Source: Topomyia yanbarensis | Taxonomy: Eukaryota > Arthropoda > Insecta > Diptera > Culicidae | NCBI RefSeq assembly: GCF_030247195.1 | Contig: NC_080671.1 | Span: 30,497,543 to 30,561,542 of the forward strand | Direction of reading: 5' to 3' | Length of the DNA stretch: 64,000 nucleotides | Shown: positions 47,181 through 58,916 of the stretch, in pieces | Layout: the number at the start of each line of letters is the position of its first letter | How positions within the stretch are numbered: position 1 is the first letter of the stretch | Program-made: the position numbers and the translations under genes | The notes under the pieces: generated by a model | Databases searched by the model: none | Seen by the model: the letters and a program-made list of their open reading frames with translations, nothing else | Told to the model about the DNA's origin: nothing

Positions 47181-49075
47181 CGAAAAATAATCCGTTCATA
47201 AATTCATGAACAAAATATTACGATTTCATGAACTGAACGATTTACGAAAATCGGGACCAAGTTCCTGAAATTGTAAGTAATATACCACGTTCTTATGAAA
47301 CTATTTGTGTTTCCAAAAAAACTAGTTCGTCACGAATATATACCATGGAGTTACATTCGAATGTTTGGTTGGGTGACTGTTGTTGTTCCCTGGACAAGTT
47401 TAATTTTTGTTATGATTCTTGTTCACAATTTGGGAATACACAGCTGAAAGTCAAACGATGTTCATGATTTCAGGAGCTTATTGGCGACTTTTGTGATTTC
47501 ACATCACGTTGCTGTACTATTTAGTCCATGAGTCGAAGCTTAGTCGCGAATTTCGTAATTTCCTTTCACGATATCGCCATATTTTAGTCATGAGTAGCGT
47601 CATGGTCATGATCTCAAAATTATCTTAGTCGCGATTTTTAACATTTTAATCACGAGTAATGTGATTTATGTTCATGATTTCAGGAACTTTGTCGTGTTTT
47701 TCGTTATTTCTATTCACGTAGTCGTGATATTTCAGTCACGAGTGGAGATTTATGCCTACTTATGTTATTGATATCAGGATCTTAGTCACGATGTTCGTAA
47801 TTTCTGTTCGCGTAATCGTGATATTTTATTGTAGAGCTTACTTTCGAATTTTACACGTGAAGTAACGGGACTCATGTTCATGATATCAGCAGTTTAATTC
47901 TGTTAACTATGGCACGAACATCATTTGGTGTGCTCGACGCCGTTTTTGTTTTCTGTCAAAACATTACACTGAACCGTATTAAATGAATAAGGATGTTCGA
48001 GGTCCCAATAGTTTTGTAATGTCCACTGCTCTTTCCCATTAATGGTTGCTAGCAGCTGGGCATTTCATATGAAAGTGCATGAAACAAAAATGATTACACG
48101 AATAATACCCCAAATTTTGTGAGAGTTCACGTGAAAATTTGATTACCATATTGCATGAAATTGCAAATGATAAGGAATATATTCTAAATATTACAAGCAC
48201 ACAAAGTAGAGCGTAAATAGTCCGAATCTATTAATATTTCATGATTTTGAATAAACCAGTTCACGAATATATGAATGTTTTATGATTTCGTGAACTATTT
48301 CACGATCAAGAATAATACACTAGGTATCATGAACCACTTCCCGAATGCATGAAAATTATATTATGGTTTTGTGAACTATTTCAAGAAAATGGTTATTAAA
48401 TCGTGAATAATATATTAGGAAGCATGAAGCAGTTCACGAATGAATGAGTAATGGCAAGTTGTCACTTTTATACCAGGATTCATGAATCAGTCCACGTATA
48501 TATGAATGATATTTTATAATTTTTGATTTATTTCACGGTCACGCAGGTTAGTCATGACCATTATATCATGAATCATGAAGCAGTTAACGAATACATGAAT
48601 AATATTTCATGATTTTCTGAACTATTTCACGAGCACAGATAATGGCTCATGACTAATATATTAGGAATCATGAATTAGTTCACGAGGATTCATGAATCAA
48701 ATTGCGAATTTCGTGAAATATTTCCGAGAACAAATCCGGAATGTTTTGATTTTGTGAACTAATGTTCCAAAATCTACGAATAACATCATCAGTCAACTTT
48801 GGTTTTATGAATAAGGTTCATAAAGTTGTGAAGTAGTTCACGAACAGAAAATCGATTTGGTAATGACCAGGCGGAAATCGCGACTGAGTTCACAAAACAG
48901 AAACAAATATTTCCACCAATAAAAGCGTTATGCGGGAGTTACTGATGGGAAATTGAACATCATTATTAAACACATGAATCTTGTCCAAGCTTCTGTTTTC
49001 GTAACGTAAAAACATGATTGTTTCAGAATTCATGGCACTTAATTCACGATTTTGGTAACATTTTTTTTTCGTGTG
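47160..49075. repeat. degenerate TTCACGAATACATGAAT repeat region
   Basis: The region is built from endlessly varied, partly palindromic words: TTCATGATTTC, GTGAACTATTTCACGA, CACGAATACATGAATAATAT and TTAGTCACGAGTAACGTGAT. Unit lengths are about 90-120 bp. The first 170 bp match 4565-4710. The end has a T-run and CGTGTG near 49065. No ORF is supported. Confidence 0.7.
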
Positions 49076-49079
49076 GCGG

Positions 49080-49750
49080 TTTCATTGTTTCGATGATGAA
49101 TGTTCTGGTGGTAACCCTTAATAACAACCCTGGTGACCGCATGGTCTCGTGAGAGGATTATGGGTCATTTTCTTTTCTTTGGCAAATACTACCAATTCAT
49201 TCAGAACCGTCCTAAGATCACTCGGGGCACTATTGAACGAAGGAGCCTCCATATTTGAGCAGAATTAAACAGATTAAGAGTAATATTCGACGAATAAGAT
49301 AAAGCGGCACATCACAGAGATCTGAAATGAGCATGTCGTATTTTACTTCAAGGGTTGAAAAAAGTATCTTTTTGGTAAAAGTAATTTAAAAGATTGAATT
49401 GAAGGCTAGGAATATGCGCTGCGTTTCTCCTAATAACACAACTGATTACGCAATTGGCAGTAGCCTGATAGAATTAACAATTGTAATTTTTGTTGTTTCA
49501 TACTATCATCAGATTTTTTGGGTTTTCCACTATTAATGCTATCCATGGAAAAATTGCACCACAAGTGCTTATCCGAGCGACGCAGAATAACCAAATTTTG
49601 TGGAAATACAGTTTACCGTTCAAGGTTCATCTTCTGTGAATTTGGAAGAATTTCTTTATACAGTTTGGTAAATTTGGAGAGATTTTTTATCAATTAACCT
49701 AACTAGATAGTTTTTTTCGAGTTATATTTTATTTTTTACTTTTCAGCGAA
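49080..49750. other. spacer, nothing recognised
   Basis: No gene or repeat supported. Confidence 0.35.
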
Positions 49751-49752
49751 TT

Positions 49753-50050
49753 ATGAAAAGTTAGAACCATAGTACTCAAGTGAGAACAAGAATGTGAAAT
49801 ATACAGATCGGAAGTGGCAGGGTCATTAGAAACAGTCTTAAAATCTTACGGACTAATCTTTTGTCTTCTGCTGACAGGAGTCGAGTTTAGGCAGAGCTAC
49901 TACCAATCACTCAAGTCTACCAACATGTCTCGCGGCACTCGATGGACTTGTCCTTCTTTCCTATGAGAAGTGAAGTTACTTCAGAAGTAACAATGGTTCT
50001 AATGGTGTAGAGAGACAATTCTGTCATTGGCCTGAGACATGTTGAAAGAA
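49753..50050 (+). repeat. dispersed repeat R2, copy 2
   Basis: AGAACCATAGTACTCAAGTG is followed by CAGATCGG, AAAATCTT, CTTTTGTCTTCTG, GGAGTCGAG and AGTCTACCAACATGTCTCG, in the same order as at 63352-63545 and more weakly at 27474-27745. Confidence 0.75.
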
Positions 50051-50800
50051 TGGAACTAATTTTTGCACAACGGAATTTACAAAAGTGCTATTCATAACAT
50101 ATTTAACGTGCGCAGTGTCACGTTCCTGAAATGATGAAACTGGGTACAGTGTAACTTTGGAAAAGCCACATTTTGTTTTTCAATAAACATTTCGAATTAG
50201 GATGATTCATATTCCAGCCTCGCTTTTCTTCCTCCGGATAAGGAATAATGATTCTTTGGTTGGTCGAGTGTCTGTCGCCGTGACTCATAATTTATCTTTA
50301 CGTTTGACATTAATCCGGTTTAACCAAAACTGAAATCAGCAGCTCAAAGGCGTTCTACTTGTAATCGGTGTGAAAATCTAATCCAAAATATTTTTCGAAA
50401 CAAATAATTAAAGATAGAGCCGCTCTTCTCTTCTGAAGTTTTCATCGCACCAGTATAGTATGATTCTATGCGCCTATCTTCACCGCGGGGGCTCCTGACC
50501 TGGACCAAGTATTCCCATGCGTAAAAACCGTACTGAATTAATTATTCTGCTGCGCATTCTAAGGATTCCATTTGCAAGGACAAAAGGATTAAAGCTTAAT
50601 TTCGTCGTCTTTGGCTGTCATCACGGTAGCAGTGAAATTCATCAGCTTGGCGAATCTCTTCACTAAGTAAGGACTCCGACTATTCGTGCACCACGGATAT
50701 CAGCAACACGGAGTCACGCGGACCAAATGACTCCAATTTGAGTAACGAATCAAAAATTGGTCAAACAGAATGTGTGTAAATCTGTTAAACTTAAAAAACT
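50051..50800. other. spacer, nothing recognised
   Basis: Moderately balanced base composition. No gene or repeat supported. Confidence 0.35.
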
Positions 50801-50819
50801 CAAATTATTTTTCATTTTC

Positions 50820-51720
50820 AAGTCCAATTCGTGCAGAAAAAAGAAAACATATTCACTCCAGCTTTCTTTTTAGCGATTGCGGATTGCTGAGCTGTTCATT
50901 TGACTACTTCCATCAAGTTTTGCCTCCTTGGTCGCTTCATGATACATGGACGTTTATTGTGGCACACTACTGCACGGCCTTTTTTCGAAATGACATGATG
51001 CCAAATCCGGTCAAAATAGAAAGGAACAAGTATTTCTCTTGAGGAAAGGTACGTTTTTTCATGCAATCCTGCACATAAATGTCCTAATCGATGGTCGCGG
51101 ATTCAGCGTAAATGACGCTTTTAAAGCCATAGAAACAGATGACCTGCCACACGAGATATTCCTTTGCGAACTTCAATAACTTAATGTGTTTGAAAATCTG
51201 TACCACCTCTTCCAGTTCACGTGTAATATTCCTGTTCAAGAATCTATTTAAAGTCTACCTTGACGTAGGTTTCGTCAATTTGTTCGACGAAATCAGCCTT
51301 CGTCATTGGTAAAAATTGATTTGACCACATTCAACACTTTTTTTTTAATTCGTTTATTTGAAAAGGCTCAAAGCATTAGCTTAAAGAAGCCAGATAGTCT
51401 TTTGTATATTTACCTTAAATAAATATAGAAAAAAAAATCTATTTATGTGTCGAATTCAGCGCACGCAGCTTTAAGTACGTGGGAGATCCTAATAGTATAG
51501 ATATCATCCTTACCTGTCGAGAGCGGCTAGTTTGTGTGGTGGTTGAGTCAAAACTGACACATTCAACACTTTCGCCAACTTGATGTTTGAGCAGTTTGGA
51601 TTTTCGTGATACTGGCTCTCGCTCCCACGAATGGGCGATGTTCCGAGCGCAGCCAGGATAGAGCGTTCCGTGAGTCTGACCAGAGGACACGTCGGTTTAT
51701 CGTAATAGATAGCCCCTAGG
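50820..51720 (-). pseudogene. decayed mariner/Tc1-type transposase, interrupted
   Basis: On the minus strand the first catalytic block IDETYVKVDFK (about 51280-51245) is followed by a segment like KLLKFAKEYLVWQVICF (near 51180-51130) and the second catalytic block PDLASCHF (about 51020-50995). These match the DDE domain of a Tc1/mariner-type (IS630-related) transposase. Stops and frameshifts abound. The N-terminal DNA-binding part (about 51690-51560) is separated from the catalytic part by a 217-bp retro-insertion. The ends of the element were not identified. Confidence 0.7.
51341..51557 (-). mobile_element. short retrotransposed fragment with 15-bp TSD
   Basis: CACATTCAACACTTT flanks both sides (51326-51340 and 51558-51572). 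A T-run on the left marks the A-tail of a minus-strand insertion. Its 3' end (GCTAATGCTTTGAGCC, then AAATAAACGAATT and A-run) resembles the 3' end of the I element near 21.3 kb, so it is probably a 5'-truncated LINE or a LINE-tailed SINE. Confidence 0.8.
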
Positions 51721-51724
51721 TGAT

Positions 51725-52440
51725 AGAATCTGCGATTCTTGTCCCGGTGAGAGCTACTAGGAGCACCAATCTAGGGACTGATAATTACTTGAGTTTTTAT
51801 AGCAACCAGCGTACATTCGACCGTCGTCCATCAACCATAACGGAGATACACTACAGCTGTCATATCGCTTTATTCAGCGTCAACAAACGCGGCTAGTTGG
51901 TTTTCTGTTCCAGTACAAGTTAAAATGGCTTGTTTGTAACATCTTGATATACTGATATTTTCGATTTTAGGAAGTAGCCTTATCCACATGCGTCTATTTT
52001 CGAAGCATTTTTTTTTCTTCTACCAACCTACAGCCGTTCGCCAGATCCCCTGTAGCAGCACCTACCTTAGTGGTAGTCAATGATGAGGAGAATCCAAAAA
52101 ATCATACCGTTTCGTTTAAATTCCGTAAATGATCGTAAAATGTATTGGTCAACTAGTCACCAAATTTTTATTTTTGAAAATCATTTCGACTCAATATCAG
52201 ATGTGTTCGATACACACAGTGTATGAAAGAAAGATAATAACCTAATAACGGCTGTTGCTATTGCAACAATCGATGATTTTTTAAAATAGTTAAATAAAAC
52301 ATTGTCTAAAAACAGATTTAGTTCTTCTTAGTCGGGTCCTTTTGAACTCATTAATGCTCCAATAAAAAACTGACGCATCACCGGCGCAACGTGTAATAAC
52401 GTTCTCGCCCTCTCAACCCACTCCCTTCGACTAAAAGACT
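51725..52440. other. spacer, nothing recognised
   Basis: No gene or repeat supported. This is the 3' flank of gene B. Confidence 0.35.
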
Positions 52441-52465
52441 GGACCTTTACGTCATCGCACAGATC

Positions 52466-52798
52466 TTAAACAGAGCTGACGGACCGCTTGACTGGCAGAA
52501 AATCTTTCTCTTCCCATATCACTTCATAATCCGGTTCTATTTCCGGCCTATGTGTGCAAAAAGCTTTTAGACCTGGGGTCCAGCAGAAACAGAATTGAGT
52601 GCTTCCCACATAGAACTGTCCTTTCTTTACACAAGGATATTCGTCTTCTATTGATGGATCGATTTCACAGCCGGCTAGAATGGGGGTAACTATATTTTAA
52701 TAGTTAAATAAGTTGCAATGACGATACAACTCACCGATTTGTAGTAGTGCAAGGACAAATGTGAGGTAACTGATTTTCGATGAATAAATCCATTTCAT
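52466..52798 (-). CDS. small secreted cysteine-containing protein, gene B
   Basis: Two exons on the minus strand: 52798-52735 (64 nt) and 52689-52466, with a 45-nt GT-AG intron. The product is 95 aa. It has a signal peptide (MKWIYSSKISYLTFVLALLQI and onward to about residue 27) and a mature part with five Cys, including PCVKKGQFYV, TQFCFCW and PGLKAFC. The tail is acidic then basic (EEKDFLPVKRSVSSV). First-exon length, intron phase and the C..GQF..CxC..PG.K..C core equal those of gene A; the C-terminal third differs and gene B lacks the third exon. No known family is assigned. Confidence 0.75.
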
Positions 52799-52821
52799 TG
52801 TGACGTTTTATTGAACTGTGC

Positions 52822-52861
52822 AACTGAATTAATTGGTCTCGGTTAGATGGAGGTTCTTATA
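52822..52861 (-). promoter_or_regulatory. TATA box and initiator of gene B
   Basis: TATAAG (complement of 52856-52861) lies about 36 nt upstream of TCAGTT (complement of 52822-52827), a textbook arthropod initiator. The leader is about 27 nt. Confidence 0.7.
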
Positions 52862-52869
52862 CTCTACAG

Positions 52870-53492
52870 TCATCACTTGAATGCTTATCACCATTCACCA
52901 TCACCATATCTGATCGATACAATCAAACTGAAGGAAAGAAAATCATACATTAGTTGAGGTGCCTTTTCGTTGACATATAATGCGCGAGTTTGTTTTTAAG
53001 ATTGAACACTAAGGGGTTACATACCTTTTTGTGAGAAAAATTTGAAGAAAGTTTGAATTTATGTACAGGCTTAAACCAATGATTTCATTATCTTAAACTT
53101 ATTGTGTTTGGGTAGTGCATTTTTCAGTGAAATAAACAAGCATAAGTTTATAAAAATATATTGATAATTGACGGAGTTATGGCTTTTTCCCGAAACCCTT
53201 TTTTATTTAAGAGGTTTGCGGTGATCACGATTGAAGACCAATAGATCAACTAAAGTCCCAAAATTCAAAATATTCTTAGTATATGAGTATTCCTCGTAAC
53301 TTAACGAGTATCGTTGTTTAAGCTCTAAAAATTGTATTAAAGCTGTTTAAGCTCTAAAAATTGTTTTAACAAAAAGATAGGGCTCGCAAACTAAGAAAAT
53401 TTATCCTAAGACTTAATAAGGCAAAGTTGTTAAGTTTTAGTAAAATCTTAATATTCCTGCTACATTTGCATTCTGCACCACTGTGCAATGGG

Positions 53493-53544
<52 letters not shown>

Positions 53545-53880
53545 CTGTGGGAGGTGGAATAGGGCTGGTCTGAAGGGAGTTGGGTGGGAATGGATCTTGG
53601 GGAGGTTTGCTGGGGGATGTAAGAGGAGAATGGAGTCATATGGAGGGGTACCCTCAATGCATACCCTTATCTGCCTCTGTGAAAATTCAGAAAATGCATT
53701 CAGGTAAAAAATAGAGATTAGGTTGACAATTTCAGAGTGGTGGCATAACCTTTCTATATGAGAAAGCCGAAAAATCACGCAACATTAATATTTCGATCTG
53801 CTATTCCGTTAGTAATTCTCAAAAATCTGTTATTGTAAAGCACTTAGAGGAATCAGCTTGCTCCCAACTACCAAAGACAG
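52870..53880. repeat. spacer with a (GA)n microsatellite at 53496-53543
   Basis: About 24 uninterrupted GA units lie in otherwise unrecognised DNA. The minus-strand ORFs here are driven by the CT repeat. Confidence 0.8.
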
Positions 53881-53885
53881 CGCAC

Positions 53886-54377
53886 AGTGATCACCTTCCA
53901 CACAAAAGTCGGACAAAACCTCAAAAGTGGCCCGAATTTGATGAAAACTTCACATTAAGGTAATTTTGTGACGCTAAATTCATATTTTATGTTCATTTTT
54001 TGTTTTTGATTGCCCCAAAATTATGGCACCTAGGGTGGTTCCAAAATTTAATATTTACGAATATAAAGTTCACTACATCCGAAAATTTATTTTCAAAAAA
54101 TTTGGTGCGGTGAATTTTTTAGCAGAATACACATTTTTCAATTGTTGATAATCCAAATAAGACACATCTACAAATTATATTATGAACCCTGGGTAATTGA
54201 CTACCAGACGTCTCTTTCAGATTTATCAAGAAAAATCACCTTTTTTCATACCTCGGGGCAGAAACGGGCAAAACAAAATATTTATTTTCGGAAAGCACAC
54301 TAATTTTTAAGTATCATGAACAACAAGCGATCTTTCCGAACTATTTCAAAAAAAGTACAGCCACTTTGAACATTATA
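53886..54377 (+). repeat. dispersed repeat R1, copy 2
   Basis: It aligns end to end with 20745-21232 at roughly 85-90% identity in the same orientation, with small gaps. Confidence 0.8.
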
Positions 54378-56414
54378 ACTTTTATTTATTGCATAATTTA
54401 TTATTTGTTCTTCATGTCTGAGCGAGAAGAAAGGCTTGTATCGACTAAATCGAATGGCAACTATAAGTCCAGCGAATAACCTTTCAAAGCTCGACTCTAA
54501 TCGGAGTCATAACTAAAAAGATATATTCATTTGAATAACTTAGGTTTGAAAACAGTTTTTCTCAGAATTCATCATCTATTTTACTTATGAAGTTCCGTAA
54601 AAAATCTAACTTTCGTCCTCAGGAATAATTATTTTGAGAAGACTTTATTCAACCTGTTAAGAAACAGAAAAAATATTAAATCATGAAAAATCTAAAATAT
54701 TTTTTTTTAGGTTTTGTCCGGCTAGGCGACACTGTGCGTTGTCTTTGTTATTAGCTCTCTCGCTAATGGTGCTGGCTGTTCATTTGGAGGTATTGAACGC
54801 AGCTTTTTCAGTTATCAGTATTATATGAACAGTAGCCCCAAAATTGATAACCATCTGTGGCGCGGTGATTACATAAAAACGGTGTGTTCAATTTGCATGG
54901 TGATGAGCCATTTGATCACAGAATTAACATGTATTCATATGTCCTTGTTAAGTGCAAAATGATATGTTTTGCATGGTGTGGTCAAAGAATAAATATATCC
55001 AACTGCATCAGAACCATTGGAAATACTTGTGAGGTACTTTCTCCATGTAAAGAATTCTCTGACATGTATTATTAATGGCTTTATCACAAGTACGTGTTGT
55101 AAGATCGTGTAGTCGTATCTCGATTTTAACATCATCTACATACGCGAGGCTCTTTTTTTTAACACAACTACGCGCGCTAAGTTGTTAATCACAATTAGAG
55201 GTGTGCACCGCGCCGATGAAAAATGTCGTTATCGGCGGCGTTGGTGTAATTTGGGCCGGCGGCGCAATGCGGCGTGGGATGTTTTTTTTTGATTCGGAAA
55301 GGAAGTAGAAACAACTTCTTTCTCAATCATCTTGCTTTGTTGGCTATTGTGTCTGCGTGTTTCAGAATTAAACCAAATATTGATAACTTAGCGGTGTCAT
55401 CACCTTTAAATACAACTCTGTGTTTTTCAACCGGGAATGAATTTTATTTGAGAAACTGGAAATGAAATAAAACTAAATATTTTTAACAGACCCAAAATTG
55501 CGATTGCTAAAGATACATTTAAATCACCGCTCCTAATGCTTGGAATATCAACCGTTACGAATATCGATGCTAACATAGTTTCAGAAAGCATGAACAGTTT
55601 TACGCCATCTAATTCATTTTAATAAATATACCTCTGAGATAAAATAACAAGACCTGGTCTTCAGTCTACTTTCTACTTCTGCCTGAGTCAGACCTACAAC
55701 CGAATGAAGTAGGCGGCATTACCCCTTCTAAGCTAATTGTAAAATGCATGTCGCAATACAGAGAAGTTACACACACACATGATACTTGGAGACATTCTTT
55801 TTGCTAAGAATGCGGACCGAAACTCAAAAATCATGGAACTATTAAATAAACCACGCAATGCGCCCATAGCATACAAATTCCTACGTGCATATATTTCAAT
55901 CAGACGCCATACCATGAACAATTCATGCGCAATACTAAGATACAGATACAAAAAAGAATGCATCGCAGCAAATTGCCGACACATCTACGTTAAACCAATC
56001 CAAACAGAGTTTTCCACATAAATACCTGAACTACAAACGGTTGCCAAATTTGTGACAGTTGCTCAGGCCAAAATGGCAACTGTAAAACAGCATCCAGCAC
56101 CCCAAAATCAGCTGTTAGCACTATCGGCGAGGACGATAATAGCAATGACGACAGGTTTACGATGCTTATGCGCAAGTGCAAGAAGCAAGATACAACATCC
56201 GACCGTGGGCATCAATACAGCTGTAACTATGAAGATGTGAGACATGTGAGAGGCAAATATTCCCAAAGATGCAGTAGGCGAGCAGTGCACTGTATCCCCA
56301 TCGCGAAAGAAAGTTGCCGCTCTCAATAGAATGGCACGTGCATGAGATCGTATGGATAATCTATAATGCTTTTTTTTTTTTCTATTTATCTGTTTAATAT
56401 TGTGAAAATATATG

Positions 56415-57344
56415 GCCAAAAGGGGCTAACCCACATTTTTTTCCGAAATCGACATTTTAGTATTTTTTGATAGCTCTAAGTAATCCACGTGTACTGCCAT
56501 TTAAGAATTTCGAAAATAATTTTTAGATTTTTTGCTTTTAGCAGTCAAAGTTGACCATGGAGGTAACCTCAATACTAGCTGGCGTCCAAAAGTGGCTAAC
56601 CCCACATTGAGTCTTATGAAAATTCAAGTTTTCTCGTTCGTTTTCCGAGGTTTTAAGAAAATGTAGTCTATCGATTCGCAATCAGTGAATTTTATGTTGT
56701 AGCTCGCATATCGGTGAACTCGATATAATACTGTTTTTAATTGGGTTGCATTGTACGTTGACGTTTCGGCCCAAACAGTCGTTCCTGAAGGTGCAGCCGC
56801 TCACACACTTGCTAAGTATGAGTATTTTCTATCTAATATATATTTCTTGCACAAATGCATATTATTGAGAACATTTTTTTCGAAAATCCCAGTGAAAGTA
56901 TCATGTCTCTATATTAAAAATTGACCGAGCAATAAGGGATTAAGAGAGTAACGGTACATTGTGGTCGGAAAGTTTAAAAGCGTGGAATCAATTATTATCT
57001 TTCGTTATAGAGTTATGGTATCTTCGGAAAAGTTGCTGTGTGGCACTAAGCGCTTTATTTGGTTGAATCATTCTAGTTCAGAATTCAGTCGCTAAGGCTT
57101 TTATCAACTTTTTAATAAAGCTAGATAGAAATGTGGTATATTCCAGAAGTTCTAGGCCCCATTATTTTAAATATATCTTCTGAAGATGGAAACTTTGTAG
57201 GTCCTGTTTGTTTCGAGATAGAGAAGGTTTTAGTTAAAACATTTACTTACAGATTATGTTAATACAATAATAACAATGTTAATTTGGAAATGCGGAAGTT
57301 TTTTTCTATTACAAAATGCACAATGTGGGTTAGCCCTTTTTGGA
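56415..57344. mobile_element. inverted-repeat element with GGGCTAACCCACATT ends
   Basis: Terminal repeats of about 23 bp (CCAAAAGGGGCTAACCCACA on the left, complement CCAAAAAGGGCTAACCCACA on the right) bound about 930 bp inside the hAT element. A third, internal copy starts at 56585. No target duplication was clear and it is non-coding. Confidence 0.65.
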
Positions 57345-57754
57345 CTCCAGCCGTTCAAATATTGAAATAGAAATAAACGAGACGTTTTCTGGGCTACTCT
57401 GATCGTTTGATACACTGCGCTCAATATTTTTCCCACGTATCTCATTAAAAAAGATTCTTAGCATGACAAAAATACTAAATGGCGCGGCTTCCAATACAGG
57501 TTAAACGTCGAATCACTTTCGAACCATATGCCAACAAGTTACTAAGCTTCAATTGCGGCAAAATCCTACTGTAACGACTTTGTAAACTTTTTCGGCAAAT
57601 TAAAGGCAAAGAGAAACAAAAGATATGAAAATTGAATCGCTTGTCCAGTCTATTAACAGCGGAACACTATATAAATTGACAGTTCATAAGCAAACCGCTC
57701 GCAGAAATAGCGACAGTTGAATTGCTTGCAGAATTGCCGTGCGGTTCGGAAGTA

Positions 57755-58232
57755 CACTCAGGTTTTTTTTTACGCGGGGGATACGAGCCGCGTAAATGAA
57801 AACCGCGTAAATTTCAAAATCCGCGTAAATGAAAACCGCGTAAATTTCAAAATCCGCGTAAATGAAAACCGCGTAAATTTCAAAATCCGCGTAAATGAAA
57901 ACCGCGTAAATTTCAAAATCCGCGTAAATGAAAACCGCGTAAATTTCAAAATCCGCGTAAATGAAGACCACTTAAATTTAAGAATCCGCGATAAAGGGAA
58001 CCTCATTGATGGATACCGCGAAAATTTCAAAATCCGCGTAAATGAAAACCGCGTAAATTTCAAAAACCGCGTAAATGAAAACCGCGTAAATTTCAAAAAC
58101 CGCGTAAATGAAAACCGCGTAAATTTCAAAATCCGCGTAAATGAAAACCGCGTAAATTTCAAAATCCGCGTAAAAAAAAACCGCGTAAAAAAATACCGCG
58201 CAAAAAAAAACCGCGTAAAAAAAACTTGAGTG
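57755..58232. mobile_element. TA-flanked MITE carrying a 33-bp minisatellite
   Basis: The ends CACTCAGG or CACTCAAG, then a T-run and ACGCGG, are inverted and bordered by TA (57753-57754 and 58233-58234), as for Tc1/mariner-type elements. The interior is a tandem array. A truncated relative lies at 42724-42775. Confidence 0.85.
57788..58175. repeat. 33-bp minisatellite (CCGCGTAAATGAAAA + CCGCGTAAATTTCAAAAT)
   Basis: Five near-perfect units, a diverged stretch (about 57965-58020), then about four to five more. The unit alternates a 15-bp and an 18-bp half that both start CCGCGTAAAT. Because 33 is divisible by three, several frames on both strands stay open, but this is a repeat effect, not a gene. 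Confidence 0.9.
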
Positions 58233-58916
58233 TACATTTGTTTCCATATGGACTAAAATATCTTGCCTTAATATTGGGAATGAAAAGAATCGCCCAAAAG
58301 TGTTATATCAAATAAGATTATCGTTTTACAAAGAGTATACAAAAATTCTTTCACTCAATACACATTTAGGTCAAATATGGAATCGGCACGGGATTAATAT
58401 GATCGGCGGCGCAGTACAAAATGGCAACCGGCGCGCTGATATTTTTTTCCTGAAATAGGCGGCGTGTAAAAATCATCGGCGGCGGCGGCGCACACCTCTA
58501 ATCACAATCATTCTTTTTGCCTGGGTAAATTTGATAAAAATACTCAGAGCCGCGTGGTTAATATGATGAAAATCGGAAATTTTCGTAAGTTTAAGGAAAG
58601 ATCCAAAATCAATTGCAACCGTATTCAGCCGAAACTTGACTTTCTGTTTTTGAGATTTACTCATCTCGAAATATCACAACGATGTGTATAAATGTTGCGA
58701 TTTCGTTTGTTTATTAGGTAATTCACACTATATTGACGCAACTGTTCGTTATTGTTCGCTTTAAACTCGACTCGAGCAAATTCAGCAAGAGATCCGTTAC
58801 GCAACACAGTGTCGCCTAGCCGGACAAAACCTAAAAAAATTATTTTATGGATTCCATATGATAAGCATATGCACAAAAATGTGCTAAAAATATGAATTAT
58901 ATCAATCACAGACTTA

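Larger units (their letters stand above)
55196..58500. mobile_element. 3.3-kb hAT element with perfect 8-bp TSD
   Basis: The ends TAGAGGTGTGC and GCACACCTCTA, with GC-rich CCGCGCCGATG / CATCGGCGGCGG subterminal blocks, are flanked by ATCACAAT on both sides (55188-55195 and 58501-58508). TAGAGGTGTGC ends and 8-bp duplications are typical of hAT. The interior (55.5-56.4 kb) has short broken frames that I cannot assign to a transposase, so it is non-autonomous or decayed. Confidence 0.88.
54710..58831. mobile_element. outer inverted-repeat element containing a hAT element
   Basis: The terminal repeats begin GGTTTTGTCCGGCTAGGCGA and continue to CACTGTG and GTTG, about 34 bp, on both sides, with TA and a T/A-run outside each end. 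Apart from the hAT insertion it has about 800 bp of its own sequence, without a recognisable transposase. Confidence 0.7.

Noticed and set aside
53437..53778. Minus-strand ORF with a Ser/Leu run
   Set aside because: It is driven by the (GA)n microsatellite, with no other coding sign.
55779..56021. Plus-strand 80-codon frame inside the hAT element as a transposase exon
   Set aside because: It has none of the hAT catalytic or C-terminal dimerisation blocks that I could recognise, and the neighbouring frames are broken.
57717..58237. Long open frames on both strands (170 and 155 codons) of an 11-residue repeat
   Set aside because: They follow from a 33-bp minisatellite whose unit length is a multiple of three and lacks stops in several frames. 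The array lies within a non-coding MITE.
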